Shown piece after piece: positions 45,316-53,479 of a stretch of 64,000 bases of DNA. Within the stretch, counting starts at the first letter, position 1; each line of letters opens with the position of its first letter. This DNA comes from Mesorhizobium sp. M1D.F.Ca.ET.043.01.1.1 (lineage in GTDB: Bacteria > Pseudomonadota > Alphaproteobacteria > Rhizobiales > Rhizobiaceae): positions 2,666,001 to 2,730,000 of the forward strand of contig NZ_CP034444.1 in the NCBI RefSeq assembly GCF_003952385.1, read 5' to 3'. The notes under the pieces were generated by a model that had not been told where the DNA came from, searched no databases, and saw only the letters and a program-made list of their open reading frames with translations. Position numbers and translations under genes: made by a program.

Positions 45316-45711
45316 ATGCACACCATCCTGCAGCCGGAAGGCTGGGCCAAACCGATCGGCTACGCCAATGGCGTCGCGGCGCGCGGGCGGCTGGTTTTCG
45401 TCGGCGGCCAGGTCGGCTGGAACGCCGCGTGCAAATTCGAGACCGATGACTTCGTCGGCCAGGTGCGCCAGACGCTCGCCAATATTGTCGCGGTGCTGGC
45501 GGAAGCCGGCGGCGAGCCGCACCACATCACCTCAATGACCTGGTATTTCACCGACAAAGCCGAGTATCTCGCCAACCTCAAAGGGATCGGCGAGGCCTAC
45601 CGCGCCGTTATCGGACGGCATTTTCCGGCAATGGCCGCCATGCAGGTGGTGGCGCTGGTCGAGGACCGGGCCAAGGTGGAAATCCAGGCTACGGCGGTTA
45701 TTCCGGACTAG
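45316..45711 (+). CDS. RidA-family protein (last gene of aryl-CoA operon)
   Basis: A 131-residue RidA-fold protein with VFVGGQVGW, FVGQVRQTLANIVAVLAEAG and the C-terminal VEDRAKVEIQATAVIPD. The last segment differs from canonical RidA. AGGGGAAG precedes the ATG. A RidA-like gene is also reported in the anthranilate clusters of Azoarcus, where an imine/enamine must be hydrolysed to release ammonium; the same role is likely here. The stop codon TAG coincides with the outer end of RIME copy 2. Confidence 0.88.
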   Translation: MHTILQPEGWAKPIGYANGVAARGRLVFVGGQVGWNAACKFETDDFVGQVRQTLANIVAVLAEAGGEPHHITSMTWYFTDKAEYLANLKGIGEAYRAVIGRHFPAMAAMQVVALVEDRAKVEIQATAVIPD

Positions 45712-45810
45712 TGCGTTTCACCGTTTCACGGAAACGGCGAAACGCCCTATCTCCTTGTTTTTACGCAATTCCGGACGGAAAACCGCTCACACTTTTCCTG
45801 GAATTGCTCT
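45711..45810 (-). repeat. RIME-like intergenic palindromic element, copy 2
   Basis: Same structure as copies 1 and 3 in reverse orientation: a GAAAC-rich palindrome (GCGTTTCACCGTTTCACGG, then GAAACGCC) followed by GCAATTCCGGACGGAAAACC and TTTTCCTGGAATTGCTCT. Its first base is the last base of the ridA TAG stop. It marks the end of the catabolic island. Confidence 0.87.
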
Positions 45811-45880
45811 AACGTCCAAGATCAACGCGGGCGTTCGCGGCCACAGCCGCATCGCACCGGCTTGGCCCTTCCTACAATTT

Positions 45881-45896
45881 GTGATCAGATGATCAC
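45881..45896. promoter_or_regulatory. GntR operator, site 1 (autoregulation)
   Basis: GTGATCA-GA-TGATCAC: 7-bp perfect arms around 2 bases, located 64 bases before the gntR GTG start. The same pattern, extended to 9-bp arms, lies upstream of the next gene at 46821. The occurrence of the site at exactly the two promoters of this locus supports recognition by the encoded GntR protein. Confidence 0.75.
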
Positions 45897-45959
45897 GCCT
45901 GCCTCGGCGGGCCGCTTGTGTGTCTTCGCACATAGGCTTTGTTAGAGGAAAACAAAAGC

Positions 45960-46688
45960 GTGGCTCTGGGCTTCGAACCGGTATCGGGACGCATCACCGT
46001 CCAGGATGGCGTCTATCAGCAGCTCCGCCATGCCTTGATGGTCGGAAGCTTCGATCCGGGGCAGGTGCTGACCATCGCCTCGCTGGCGGAAGCGTTCGGC
46101 ACCTCCAACATGCCGGTACGCGAGGCCTTGCGGCGGCTGGCGGCGGAGAACGCACTGGAAATCTCGCAGAACGGTTCGGCCTGCGTGCCGGTGGTGACAC
46201 GGGCGCGGCTCGACGACCTCTGCCGTGCCCGCCTGGCGGTCGAAGGGCTGGCGGCCGAGCTCGGCGCGCCGCGCCTGACAGCGGTCGAAATCGCCAGCCT
46301 GCAGCGCATCACCGACGACCAGCAGGCGATCGGCCGCGACGGCAGCATCTATGAGCTGATCGCCAAGAACCAGCAGTTCCATTTCATCATCTACCGCGCC
46401 TCAGGCTCGGACGTGCTGTTTCAATTGATCGAAACGCTGTGGCTGCGCTTCGGCCCTTATATGCGGCTGTTGTCCAACCATGTCGCGCCGCTGATGCGCG
46501 CCGGCACCATGGAACCCTCGGGCCGGCACGTCGCGATCATCGCGGCGCTGAAGGACAAGGACTTTGCGCGCGCCCGCGACGAGGTGGTGGCCGACATCAC
46601 GGCGACCCAGATGACACTGCGCGCCATCTGCCCCGATGTGCCAGAGCCCAAGACGGTCGACTTCACCGGTTTCGGCAAAGCTTCCTGA
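45960..46688 (+). CDS. GntR-family (FadR/FCD subfamily) regulator
   Basis: A 242-residue regulator. The winged helix contains YQQLRHALMVGSFDPGQVLT and LAEAFGTSNMPVREALRRL; the helical FCD ligand domain follows with IAKNQQFHFIIYRASGSDVL and HVAIIAALKDKDFARARDE (metal- and ligand-binding helices). I start at the GTG at 45960, 8 bases after GAGGAAA; an upstream TTG is less likely. It should bind the two TGATCA-N2-TGATCA palindromes and control itself plus the 46857-50992 genes. FCD ligands are often small carboxylates or amino acids. Confidence 0.9.
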   Translation: MALGFEPVSGRITVQDGVYQQLRHALMVGSFDPGQVLTIASLAEAFGTSNMPVREALRRLAAENALEISQNGSACVPVVTRARLDDLCRARLAVEGLAAELGAPRLTAVEIASLQRITDDQQAIGRDGSIYELIAKNQQFHFIIYRASGSDVLFQLIETLWLRFGPYMRLLSNHVAPLMRAGTMEPSGRHVAIIAALKDKDFARARDEVVADITATQMTLRAICPDVPEPKTVDFTGFGKAS

Positions 46689-46820
46689 TCTTCCTCAGCG
46701 TTGGGCTGACCCAAAGACCGAGAAGGTCCTGTCGCGGCCGCGCTGGGACCAAAGCAATCGGCTGCTTTCTGGCACCTTGCCGTTTTTCTTTAGCCTTAAA
46801 GGATTGATCCTCGCTCCGTT

Positions 46821-46840
46821 TTGTGATCACATGATCACAA
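46821..46840. promoter_or_regulatory. GntR operator, site 2 (target promoter)
   Basis: TTGTGATCA-CA-TGATCACAA: perfect 9-bp arms. It lies directly before the ribosome site (GGGAGCGAG) and ends 16 bases ahead of the ATG at 46857. Bound protein would block transcription or translation initiation of the class V enzyme and downstream transporter genes. Confidence 0.8.
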
Positions 46841-46856
46841 GGGAGCGAGACAGAAG

Positions 46857-47996
46857 ATGTCCGGCTATTTTCTCTACCACTCGATCGGCACTTTCCCCGG
46901 CAAAGCCGAGCAGATGGCTGCCGCGCTGGCGGACTTCTCCGGCATCTGGTCGGCGGAAGACGATGGCCAGTGGCCGGCGGCGCTCGCCGCGCGGCAGCGC
47001 TTCATCGATGCCTGGATCAGGCTGATCGAAGCACCGCAGGGCACGCTCACCACCGCTGAGAATGTCACCGCCGCGCTCTACAGCCTGATCGGCGCCCTGC
47101 CCTCCGAGTGTCTAGCGGGAAAGCGCCTGCTGGTTGCCGCCGACTGTTTTCCGAGCCTGCATTTCTTGCTGGCAGGCTTGGCTCAACGTTTCCATTTCAC
47201 GCTCGACACCGTGCCGTTGCGGCCGGGCGAAAGCTGGGTTCGCGACGAGGATTTCATCGCGCGCTGGCAATCGGATGTCGGGCTGGCGCTGATCACCTTC
47301 GTCACCTCGACCGCCTCGCACCGCTGCGACGTCGAGCGGCTTGCCGCGCATGGTCGCGCCATGGGCAGCGTCGTCGGCGTCGACGTCACTCAGGGCATCG
47401 GCGTCGTGCCGTTTTCGGTTGCCGCGACGCCGGTCGATTTCGTCGTCTCAACATCGCTGAAATGGCTGTGCGGTTCCTCCGGCGCCGGCATCCTGCAGGT
47501 CGCACCGGATCTTCTGGCGACCTGCCGGCCGGAGCTGCGCGGCTGGTTCAGCCAGCCGAACCCGTTCTCCTGGGATCTCGACGCCTTCACCTATGCCGCC
47601 GATGCGCGGCGTTTCGACCACGGCACGCCGGGGATTCTCGCGAGCGTCGCCTCGCTGCCGGGGCTGGAATGGGTGGAACGGACCGGCATCGATACGATCC
47701 GCGCGCAGAACGCGGCGCTCATCGAGCGCATCGTCGGTGCCGCGCTGGACAATGGCTGGGCGGTCCGCTCGCCGCTCGACGCCAGAGAGCGCGGCGGCAG
47801 CGTCATGCTCGGCCTGCCGCAGCACGTCGAGGCGGCGAAGGTCGTCGCCGCGCTGCGCGACGAGCGGCTTTACTGCGATGCGCGCGGCACGACGCTGCGG
47901 CTGTCGCCCGGCATGGTCACGACAGAGGCGGCGGTCGAAACACTGATCGCCAGGCTGCAGCAGCATTTCGGCTCGCGGCGGCGCCGCGCATCCTGA
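46857..47996 (+). CDS. PLP-dependent class V aminotransferase-fold protein (kynureninase-like)
   Basis: A 379-residue fold-type I enzyme. The PLP lysine is in STSLKWLCGSSGAG, the aspartate that grips the pyridine nitrogen in GVDVTQGIG, and GWFSQPNPFSWD with FDHGTPGI resembles kynureninase-type proteins. It is shorter than typical kynureninase. The real reaction (lyase, desulfurase or transaminase on an amino acid) is unknown. It is the first gene under the GntR operator and is followed by an amino-acid binding protein, suggesting catabolism of the imported amino acid. Confidence 0.82.
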   Translation: MSGYFLYHSIGTFPGKAEQMAAALADFSGIWSAEDDGQWPAALAARQRFIDAWIRLIEAPQGTLTTAENVTAALYSLIGALPSECLAGKRLLVAADCFPSLHFLLAGLAQRFHFTLDTVPLRPGESWVRDEDFIARWQSDVGLALITFVTSTASHRCDVERLAAHGRAMGSVVGVDVTQGIGVVPFSVAATPVDFVVSTSLKWLCGSSGAGILQVAPDLLATCRPELRGWFSQPNPFSWDLDAFTYAADARRFDHGTPGILASVASLPGLEWVERTGIDTIRAQNAALIERIVGAALDNGWAVRSPLDARERGGSVMLGLPQHVEAAKVVAALRDERLYCDARGTTLRLSPGMVTTEAAVETLIARLQQHFGSRRRRAS

Positions 47997-48080
47997 ATTC
48001 AGGCACCGCCTCGCCTGCGGCGCCCCGGGAGTTGGGCGCCGAAAGGGGCGGATGAGGAACCGAACCAGAGGGAAGCAAAA

Positions 48081-48866
48081 ATGCTGAAACGTCTAGGACT
48101 GATTGGGGTGATCATCGCCGCCGGCGTCGCCTTCGCGGCCCCCGCCTTCGCCGACAAGATCATGGTTGGCGCCTATCCGGCCAACCCGCCATGGGAATAC
48201 AAGACCGATTCCGGCGGTTTCGAGGGTTTTGAGATCGACGTCGCCAACGATGTCGCCAAGCGCCTCGGTGCCGAGGTCGAGTTCCAGGATCTCGGCTTCC
48301 AGGCGCTGTTCGCGGCAACGGCTTCGGGCCGTATCGACTTCGCCGTGTCGTCGATCTCGGTCACCAAAGAGCGGCTGCAGAACCAGGGCTTCACCCAGGC
48401 CTATTACGACAGCGACGGCACCATCGTCGGCAAGGCGGAATCCACCATCAAGTCGCTCGACGATCTGAAGGGCAAGACCATCGGCGTCATCGCTGGCTCC
48501 ACCGGCGAAGCCTACATGAAGGAAAACGCCGCCAAGCTCGGCGTCGCCGAGACCAAGAGCTACAACGCCCAGCAGGACCTTTTGCTCGACGTGCAGAACG
48601 GCCGCATCGACGGCGGCGCCGGCGAGCTCGCCGGCTTCCTGTTCGCCATCAAACAGATGCCGGCGCTGAAGATCCTGGTCCGCATCCCGACCGGCGAGCG
48701 CTTCGCGATGATGACCAAGAAGGGCCACCCGCTGCTGGAAAAGATCAACGACGCCATCAGCGAAATGAAGAAGGACGGCACCATGGCCGCCATCCACAAG
48801 AAGTGGTTCGGCGTCGATCCGGAGGCCGGGACCAGCACGGTGACGCCCGGACCGATCCCGCAGTAA
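48081..48866 (+). CDS. Family-3 (polar amino acid) ABC substrate-binding protein
   Basis: A 261-residue receptor with a signal peptide (1-24, ending APAFA). GAYPANPPWEYKTDSGGFEGFEIDVAND (in part) is the family-3 opening, ATASGRIDFAVSSISVTKERL the hinge region, and LKGKTIGVIAGSTGE follows. Ligand residues such as the family's Arg/Asp pair cannot be certified by eye. AGGGAAG is the ribosome site. It is separated from the permease by a strong hairpin. Confidence 0.9.
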   Translation: MLKRLGLIGVIIAAGVAFAAPAFADKIMVGAYPANPPWEYKTDSGGFEGFEIDVANDVAKRLGAEVEFQDLGFQALFAATASGRIDFAVSSISVTKERLQNQGFTQAYYDSDGTIVGKAESTIKSLDDLKGKTIGVIAGSTGEAYMKENAAKLGVAETKSYNAQQDLLLDVQNGRIDGGAGELAGFLFAIKQMPALKILVRIPTGERFAMMTKKGHPLLEKINDAISEMKKDGTMAAIHKKWFGVDPEAGTSTVTPGPIPQ

Positions 48867-48888
48867 GCCGGCTAATCAAACGCCCTTG

Positions 48889-48915
48889 GAGGAGCGCCGG
48901 CGACCGGCGCTCCTC
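48889..48915 (+). terminator. Attenuator hairpin between binding-protein and permease genes
   Basis: A perfect 12-bp stem, GAGGAGCGCCGG (48889-48900) with CCGGCGCTCCTC (48904-48915), around a 3-base loop. It lies 22 bases after the binding-protein stop. No true T-run follows (ATCTCC), so it probably protects the upstream mRNA or only partly terminates. Confidence 0.65.
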
Positions 48916-48977
48916 ATCTCCAACCCCTTAGGCTGCGCGAACGCCGCAAGGTCTGGCGCTGCCTTGACGGTGAAGCG

Positions 48978-49655
48978 ATGGAACTGATCGATACCTTCTT
49001 CAACTGGGGCATCCTGGTCCGATCGTTTCCGATCCTCATCCGCGGGCTCGGCAACACCATCCTGCTCGGCTGCGCCGCGATCGTCTTCGGCACCATTGCC
49101 GGGCTGGCGATCTGCCTGGTGCGGCTCTATGCGCCGAAGCCGCTGAGACGGCTGGCGACGCTCTATATCGACATGTTCCGCGCGCTGCCGATCCTGGTGG
49201 TGCTGATCCTGATCTACTACGCCCTGCCCTTCATCGGCATCCGGCTGTCGTCCTTCGTGTCGGCGGCACTTGCGCTGTCGCTGGTGCTTGCCGCCTTCAC
49301 CGCGGAAGTCTGCCGCGCTGGCATCGAGAACATCCCGAAGGGCCAGTTCGAGGCGGCGGCGGCCCTCGGCCTGCCGTTCTGGGTCGCCATGCGCAAGGTG
49401 GTGCTGCCGCAGGCGATCCGCGTCGTCATTCCGCCGCTCATCAGCAACTGCGTCTCCGTGTTCAAGGACACCGCGCTCGCCTCTGTCGTGGCGATGCCCG
49501 ACCTCCTGAAGCAGGCCACCGACGCGCAGGCGCTGATGGCCAATCCGACGCCGCTGATCGGCGCGGCGATCATCTATCTCGCCTTCCTGTGGCCGCTGGT
49601 GCGGCTGGTCGGCTACCTCGAAGAGCGCGGCAAGGCCCGGTCCGGCGCGCGCTAG
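48978..49655 (+). CDS. HisM/GlnP-type amino-acid ABC permease
   Basis: A 225-residue permease with about five membrane helices. [21 protein letters not shown] at the start, [19 protein letters not shown] and the EAA loop [23 protein letters not shown] are typical. A single permease can form a homodimer. No ATPase gene lies in this operon or elsewhere in the amino-acid class in the window, so the transporter must borrow one. Confidence 0.9.
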   Translation: MELIDTFFNWGILVRSFPILIRGLGNTILLGCAAIVFGTIAGLAICLVRLYAPKPLRRLATLYIDMFRALPILVVLILIYYALPFIGIRLSSFVSAALALSLVLAAFTAEVCRAGIENIPKGQFEAAAALGLPFWVAMRKVVLPQAIRVVIPPLISNCVSVFKDTALASVVAMPDLLKQATDAQALMANPTPLIGAAIIYLAFLWPLVRLVGYLEERGKARSGAR

Positions 49656-49696
49656 CCTCCCCTCGAACTGACATCGACGACCTGAAGGAGACTCCC

Positions 49697-50992
49697 GTGA
49701 ACCAGCACCACGTTTCGAAAGCGCAGGAGAGCGCCGCTGCGTTCCCGGTCGAGAAGATCCGCGCCATGTTTCCCGCGCTCCGGCAGGGCGGCGACTTCAT
49801 CTTCATGGACAACGCCGCCGGAGCCCAGATACCGCAAAGCGTGCTCGAGGCGGTGACCAACCACCTGGTCGGGCACAACGTCCAGCGCGGTGGCCGCTAT
49901 GGCCGCAGCGTCACCGTCGACCAGTCGGTCGCCGCGGCGCGCGAAAGCGTGGCGCTTTTGATCAACGCCTACAGCCCGTCCGAAATCTGCTTCGGCATGA
50001 ACGCCACCTCGTTCATTCGCCTCGTCAGCCTCGGCATCGGCCAGATGCTTGCTAAGGACACAGATGGGGATCGCGACGAGATTGTCGTCACCGACATGGA
50101 TCATGACGCCAATATCGCCACGTGGCTGGCGCTGGAGCACGCCGGCGCCAAATTCAAATGGTGGCGCATGCGCGAGGACGGCAATCTCCATGTCGACGAC
50201 CTCGAGCCGCTGGTGTCGGAGCGCACCCGTCTCGTCGCCTGCACGGTGACGGCGCATTCGATCGGCTCGATCGTCGATGTCGCTTCGGTGGCGAGGATCG
50301 CGCATGCGGCGGGCGCGGAAGTGTTCCTCGACTGCGTGCATTACGGACCGCATGGGCTGATCGACGTGCAGGCCTGGGACTGCGACTATCTGGTCTGCTC
50401 CGGCTACAAGAACTTCTCGCCGCATATGGGCTTTCTGTGGGGCCGCTTCGAAACGCTGAAGCGGCTGCCGACCTTCCGCGAGGATTTCATTCCCGACGAG
50501 CCCCCCTACAAGGTCGAGGCCGGCACCTTCATCTACGAGAACGTGTCGGGCATGGACGCGGCCGTGCGCTATCTGGAATCCGTCGGCCGCAACTTTCTGC
50601 CCGAAAACAACCGCTCGCGCCGCGACAACATCGTGGCCGGTATGAACGCCATCCGCGACTACGAGCTGATGCTGGCGCGCGAGATGATGAAGGTGCTGAA
50701 GGATTGCGGCGCCACCATCTACGGCGTCGCCGACGAGGCGCGCATCAACGAGCGCGTGCCGACCTTCTGCTTCAACATCGGCAATCTGTCGCCGCAGCGG
50801 ATCGTCGAGGAGATGGCCGCCGTCCAGATCGGCATCCGCGACGGCCACATGTATGCGCCGCGGCTGATGAAGCGGCTCAACCTCGCCATGGACAGCGGCG
50901 CCATCCGCGCCTCGCTGGTGCATTACAACACGGTCGAGGAGGTGCGCCGGTTTGGGGAAGCGCTGCGGGCGATCATCGCGAAGCTGTCGTGA
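49697..50992 (+). CDS. PLP-dependent class V aminotransferase (cysteine-desulfurase-like)
   Basis: A 431-residue fold-type I enzyme. [20 protein letters not shown] is the SufS/CsdA-type opening, [15 protein letters not shown] and [14 protein letters not shown] (PLP-ring Asp) follow, and the PLP lysine is in [16 protein letters not shown]. No active-site Cys loop typical of desulfurases is obvious near the C-terminus. The GTG at 49697 follows AAGGAG. It is the last gene of the GntR-controlled set. The terminal 91 coding bases are duplicated at 53089-53179. Confidence 0.86.
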   Translation: MNQHHVSKAQESAAAFPVEKIRAMFPALRQGGDFIFMDNAAGAQIPQSVLEAVTNHLVGHNVQRGGRYGRSVTVDQSVAAARESVALLINAYSPSEICFGMNATSFIRLVSLGIGQMLAKDTDGDRDEIVVTDMDHDANIATWLALEHAGAKFKWWRMREDGNLHVDDLEPLVSERTRLVACTVTAHSIGSIVDVASVARIAHAAGAEVFLDCVHYGPHGLIDVQAWDCDYLVCSGYKNFSPHMGFLWGRFETLKRLPTFREDFIPDEPPYKVEAGTFIYENVSGMDAAVRYLESVGRNFLPENNRSRRDNIVAGMNAIRDYELMLAREMMKVLKDCGATIYGVADEARINERVPTFCFNIGNLSPQRIVEEMAAVQIGIRDGHMYAPRLMKRLNLAMDSGAIRASLVHYNTVEEVRRFGEALRAIIAKLS

Positions 50993-51073
50993 TCTGCGTA
51001 TGACCTAAGAACGCGCTAGCACGGCCGTTCGGATATGCGTTTCGGAACGGCGGGAACGGGGCCGAGAGCAGAC
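50899..51073 (+). repeat. Direct repeat copy A (end of class V gene plus flank)
   Basis: A 175-base segment covering the last 94 bases of the class V aminotransferase gene and 81 bases after it. It aligns without gaps to 53089-53263 (constant offset 2190), about 91% identical: about 1 mismatch in the 91 coding bases before the stop codon, and 15 in the remainder. Together with copy B it brackets the cyclase/TPR gene at 51250. Confidence 0.88.
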
Positions 51074-51249
51074 CGGCAGCTTCGGTCTGCGAATCTTCAA
51101 GAGCGGACATTTCAGGTTGGCCGTGGGCATCGTCCTGACGTGACCCTAGCCGGTCATTCGGGGCCAGCGAATCTGGCGTCCCGCTGCCAGACGGGCTAGA
51201 TAGAATGTACGAGTTGACGAATTGCTGATCGTGACTCGAAAGGAAGTGA

Positions 51250-53013
51250 ATGGCCGAAGGCCGTGCACATCGTCGCCTCGCCGCTATCCTCGCGGCGGAC
51301 GTGGTCGGCTATTCGCGCCTCATGGGGACCGACGAGGCCGGAACGCTCGCGCGGCTGAAGACGCTGCGCCAGAACATCATTGACCCCTCCATCGCCTCGC
51401 ATTCAGGCCGGATCGTCAAGCTGATGGGCGACGGCGCCCTCGTCGAGTTCGCCAGCGCGGTCGAGGCGGTGACCAGCGCGGTCGAAATCCAGAACAAGAT
51501 GCGCGAGCACAACGCCGACGCTGGAGACAACGCGATCTGGTTCCGCATCGGCATCAATGTCGGCGACATCATCGTCGACGGTGACGACATCTATGGCGAC
51601 GGCGTCAACATCGCCGCCCGGCTGGAGGCGTTGGCCGAGCCCGGCGGTGTGTTCATCTCCCGCACCGCCGCGGACCAGGTGCGCGATAAGGTGCCAATCA
51701 ATATCGAGGACCGCGGCGACTTCGCGGTCAAGAACATTGCGCGCCCCATCCAGGTGTTCTGTGTCGTGGTCGACGACCGGCTCGCCAAGGCTGCCCAACG
51801 GGGCGAAGCGGCACCTTCCAAGCGGCCCAGAACTCCGTCAATCGCGGTTCTTCCGTTCGTCAACATCAGCGGCGATGCTGAGCAGGAGTACTTTGCCGAC
51901 GGCATCAGCGAGGACATCATCACCGATCTGTCGAAGGTCGCCGGGCTGCTCGTCATCGCCCGCAATTCGAGCTTCACTTACAAGGGCAAGAGCATCGATA
52001 TCCGCACCGTGGGGCGCGAGCTCGGCGTGACCTCGGTGCTGAAGGGCTCGATCCGGCGGGCCGGCAACCGGGTGCGGATCACCGCGCAGCTCATCGACGC
52101 CACGGCCGGGACACACCTTTGGGCGGACCGCTACGACCGTGACCTCACCGACATCTTCGTGGTTCAGGACGAGGTAACGCGCCAGATCGTCGAGGCGCTG
52201 AAAGTCACGCTTACGCCAGCGGAGTCGACGCGTATCGCCCGTACGCCAACGAGAAACATCGAGGCGCACGATCTCTTCCTGCGCGGGCGGGAGGCGTTGT
52301 TCGGTCCTGAAAAGACAAAGGAGTCTTTCGAGCGCGAAGTCGCGCTGTTCACCCAGGCGATCGAGCTCGACCCCGACTATGCCGAACCATATGTTGGTCT
52401 GGCCCACGCCTACAACCACGACTTCCAGAACCACTGGAGCGGGCGCACCGACAGCCAACAACTATCGGGCCACTACAGCAGGCTGGCACTCGAGAAGGAC
52501 CCCACCCTGCCCTATGCGCACTCTGTAGCCGCGATCGTAAAGTTCTGGGAAAAGGATCTGGCCGGACATCGCGAGGAAGTGGAGAAGGCGCTGGCGCTCA
52601 ACCCCAACTTCGCGTTGGCCCTCCGCATGCGCGGGGTGGGCAACATCTACAACGGCGCGCCACTGGAGGCGATTCCGGATCTGGAGCACGCGCTGCGCCT
52701 CGATCCGCTGGTGGGGCACTTGACCTGGCAGTTCATCGGCTCCGCCTATCTCATAGCCGGCCAATACCAGAAGGCTGTCGAGGCCTTCCGTGAGCGGATC
52801 CGCCTCTCGCCCAAGACCGACCTGTCGCGCGGGTTTCTCATTGCCGCCCTTGGTCACCTCGGCGAAGTCGACGAGGCGCGGCGTGTTTGGGCGGAACTGA
52901 AAGAGATAAATCCGAACTATCGCATCTCGGAGCATGTCGGGCGGCTGCCATTCCGGGATCCCGCCGATGCCGAACGCATCCGGGTCGGCTTCGCCATGGC
53001 GGTACCCGAATAA
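51250..53013 (+). CDS. Class III adenylate/guanylate cyclase with TolB-like and TPR domains, second copy
   Basis: A 587-residue soluble paralogue of the protein at 15343. Cyclase domain residues 8-165: Asp17 (AADVVGYS), Lys57, Asp61 (MGDGAL) and Asn120/Arg124 (DGVNIAARLE) are all present. A TolB-like segment begins with SIAVLPFVNISGDAEQ near 197, followed by TPR repeats containing YNGAPLEAIPDLEHALRLDP and ALGHLGEVDEARRVWAEL. AAAGGAAG precedes the ATG. It is bracketed by a 175-bp direct repeat, so it was probably inserted or duplicated into its present place. Confidence 0.9.
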   Translation: MAEGRAHRRLAAILAADVVGYSRLMGTDEAGTLARLKTLRQNIIDPSIASHSGRIVKLMGDGALVEFASAVEAVTSAVEIQNKMREHNADAGDNAIWFRIGINVGDIIVDGDDIYGDGVNIAARLEALAEPGGVFISRTAADQVRDKVPINIEDRGDFAVKNIARPIQVFCVVVDDRLAKAAQRGEAAPSKRPRTPSIAVLPFVNISGDAEQEYFADGISEDIITDLSKVAGLLVIARNSSFTYKGKSIDIRTVGRELGVTSVLKGSIRRAGNRVRITAQLIDATAGTHLWADRYDRDLTDIFVVQDEVTRQIVEALKVTLTPAESTRIARTPTRNIEAHDLFLRGREALFGPEKTKESFEREVALFTQAIELDPDYAEPYVGLAHAYNHDFQNHWSGRTDSQQLSGHYSRLALEKDPTLPYAHSVAAIVKFWEKDLAGHREEVEKALALNPNFALALRMRGVGNIYNGAPLEAIPDLEHALRLDPLVGHLTWQFIGSAYLIAGQYQKAVEAFRERIRLSPKTDLSRGFLIAALGHLGEVDEARRVWAELKEINPNYRISEHVGRLPFRDPADAERIRVGFAMAVPE

Positions 53014-53479
53014 GCGGTTGCGCGGCCCTCTTTTGCGGGCGCGACGCGACCTCCAGCGTGGTCGCCGGCAATGTCTGGTTTCGGGCAACGCCATCCGCGC
53101 CTCGCTGGTGCATTACAACACGGTCGAGGAGGTGCGCCGGTTTGGGGAAGCGCTGCGGGCGATTATCGCGAAGCTGTCGGGATCTAGGTCTGGCCTAAGA
53201 GCGCGCCAGAACAGCCATTCGGATATGCGTTTTGGAAGGGCGGGAACGGGGCCGGAAGCGGACGGTCCGCTTGTAGTAGAGGGAAGGCCGACATGGGCGC
53301 TAGACCTCAGATCCGACGTGCTGACCCGGATGGACGTTCGATGCGGTTGCGAGATCCTCTGGTGATAGCATAGCGCACGACCCAAAGCTGGCACTGCCCC
53401 TCGCAAAAGAGGCGCGACCCACCTTAGTGTTTGCGATATAGTGATCGGGCAAAGCCTCCACCGCCTGGGAGGTAGGCAC
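53014..53479. other. Gene-free interval with repeat copy B
   Basis: Apart from the direct-repeat fragment, no gene or convincing signal was seen. A TGGCAC near 53386 is followed by GC at the wrong spacing for a sigma-54 promoter. Confidence 0.5.
53089..53263 (+). pseudogene. Direct repeat copy B: orphan 3' fragment of the class V gene
   Basis: Reading in the original frame, it encodes the last 30 residues of the class V enzyme ([19 protein letters not shown]) without a start or the rest of the gene. The stop codon TGA has become GGA. The following 80 bases match the natural 3' flank of copy A at about 82%. The rest of the 53014-53479 interval shows no gene. Confidence 0.85.

Noticed and set aside
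25135..45711. The island as a kynurenine-to-anthranilate pathway
   Set aside because: No tryptophan dioxygenase, kynureninase proper, or anthranilate-CoA ligase lies within it.
46857..47996. Firm naming of the class V enzyme as kynureninase, to join it with the anthranilate island
   Set aside because: It is under a different regulator, lacks kynurenine pathway partners and is shorter than typical kynureninases; only a loose resemblance.
53386..53403. Possible sigma-54 promoter (TGGCAC ... GC)
   Set aside because: GG to GC spacing is 11 instead of 10 and the -12 element is poor.
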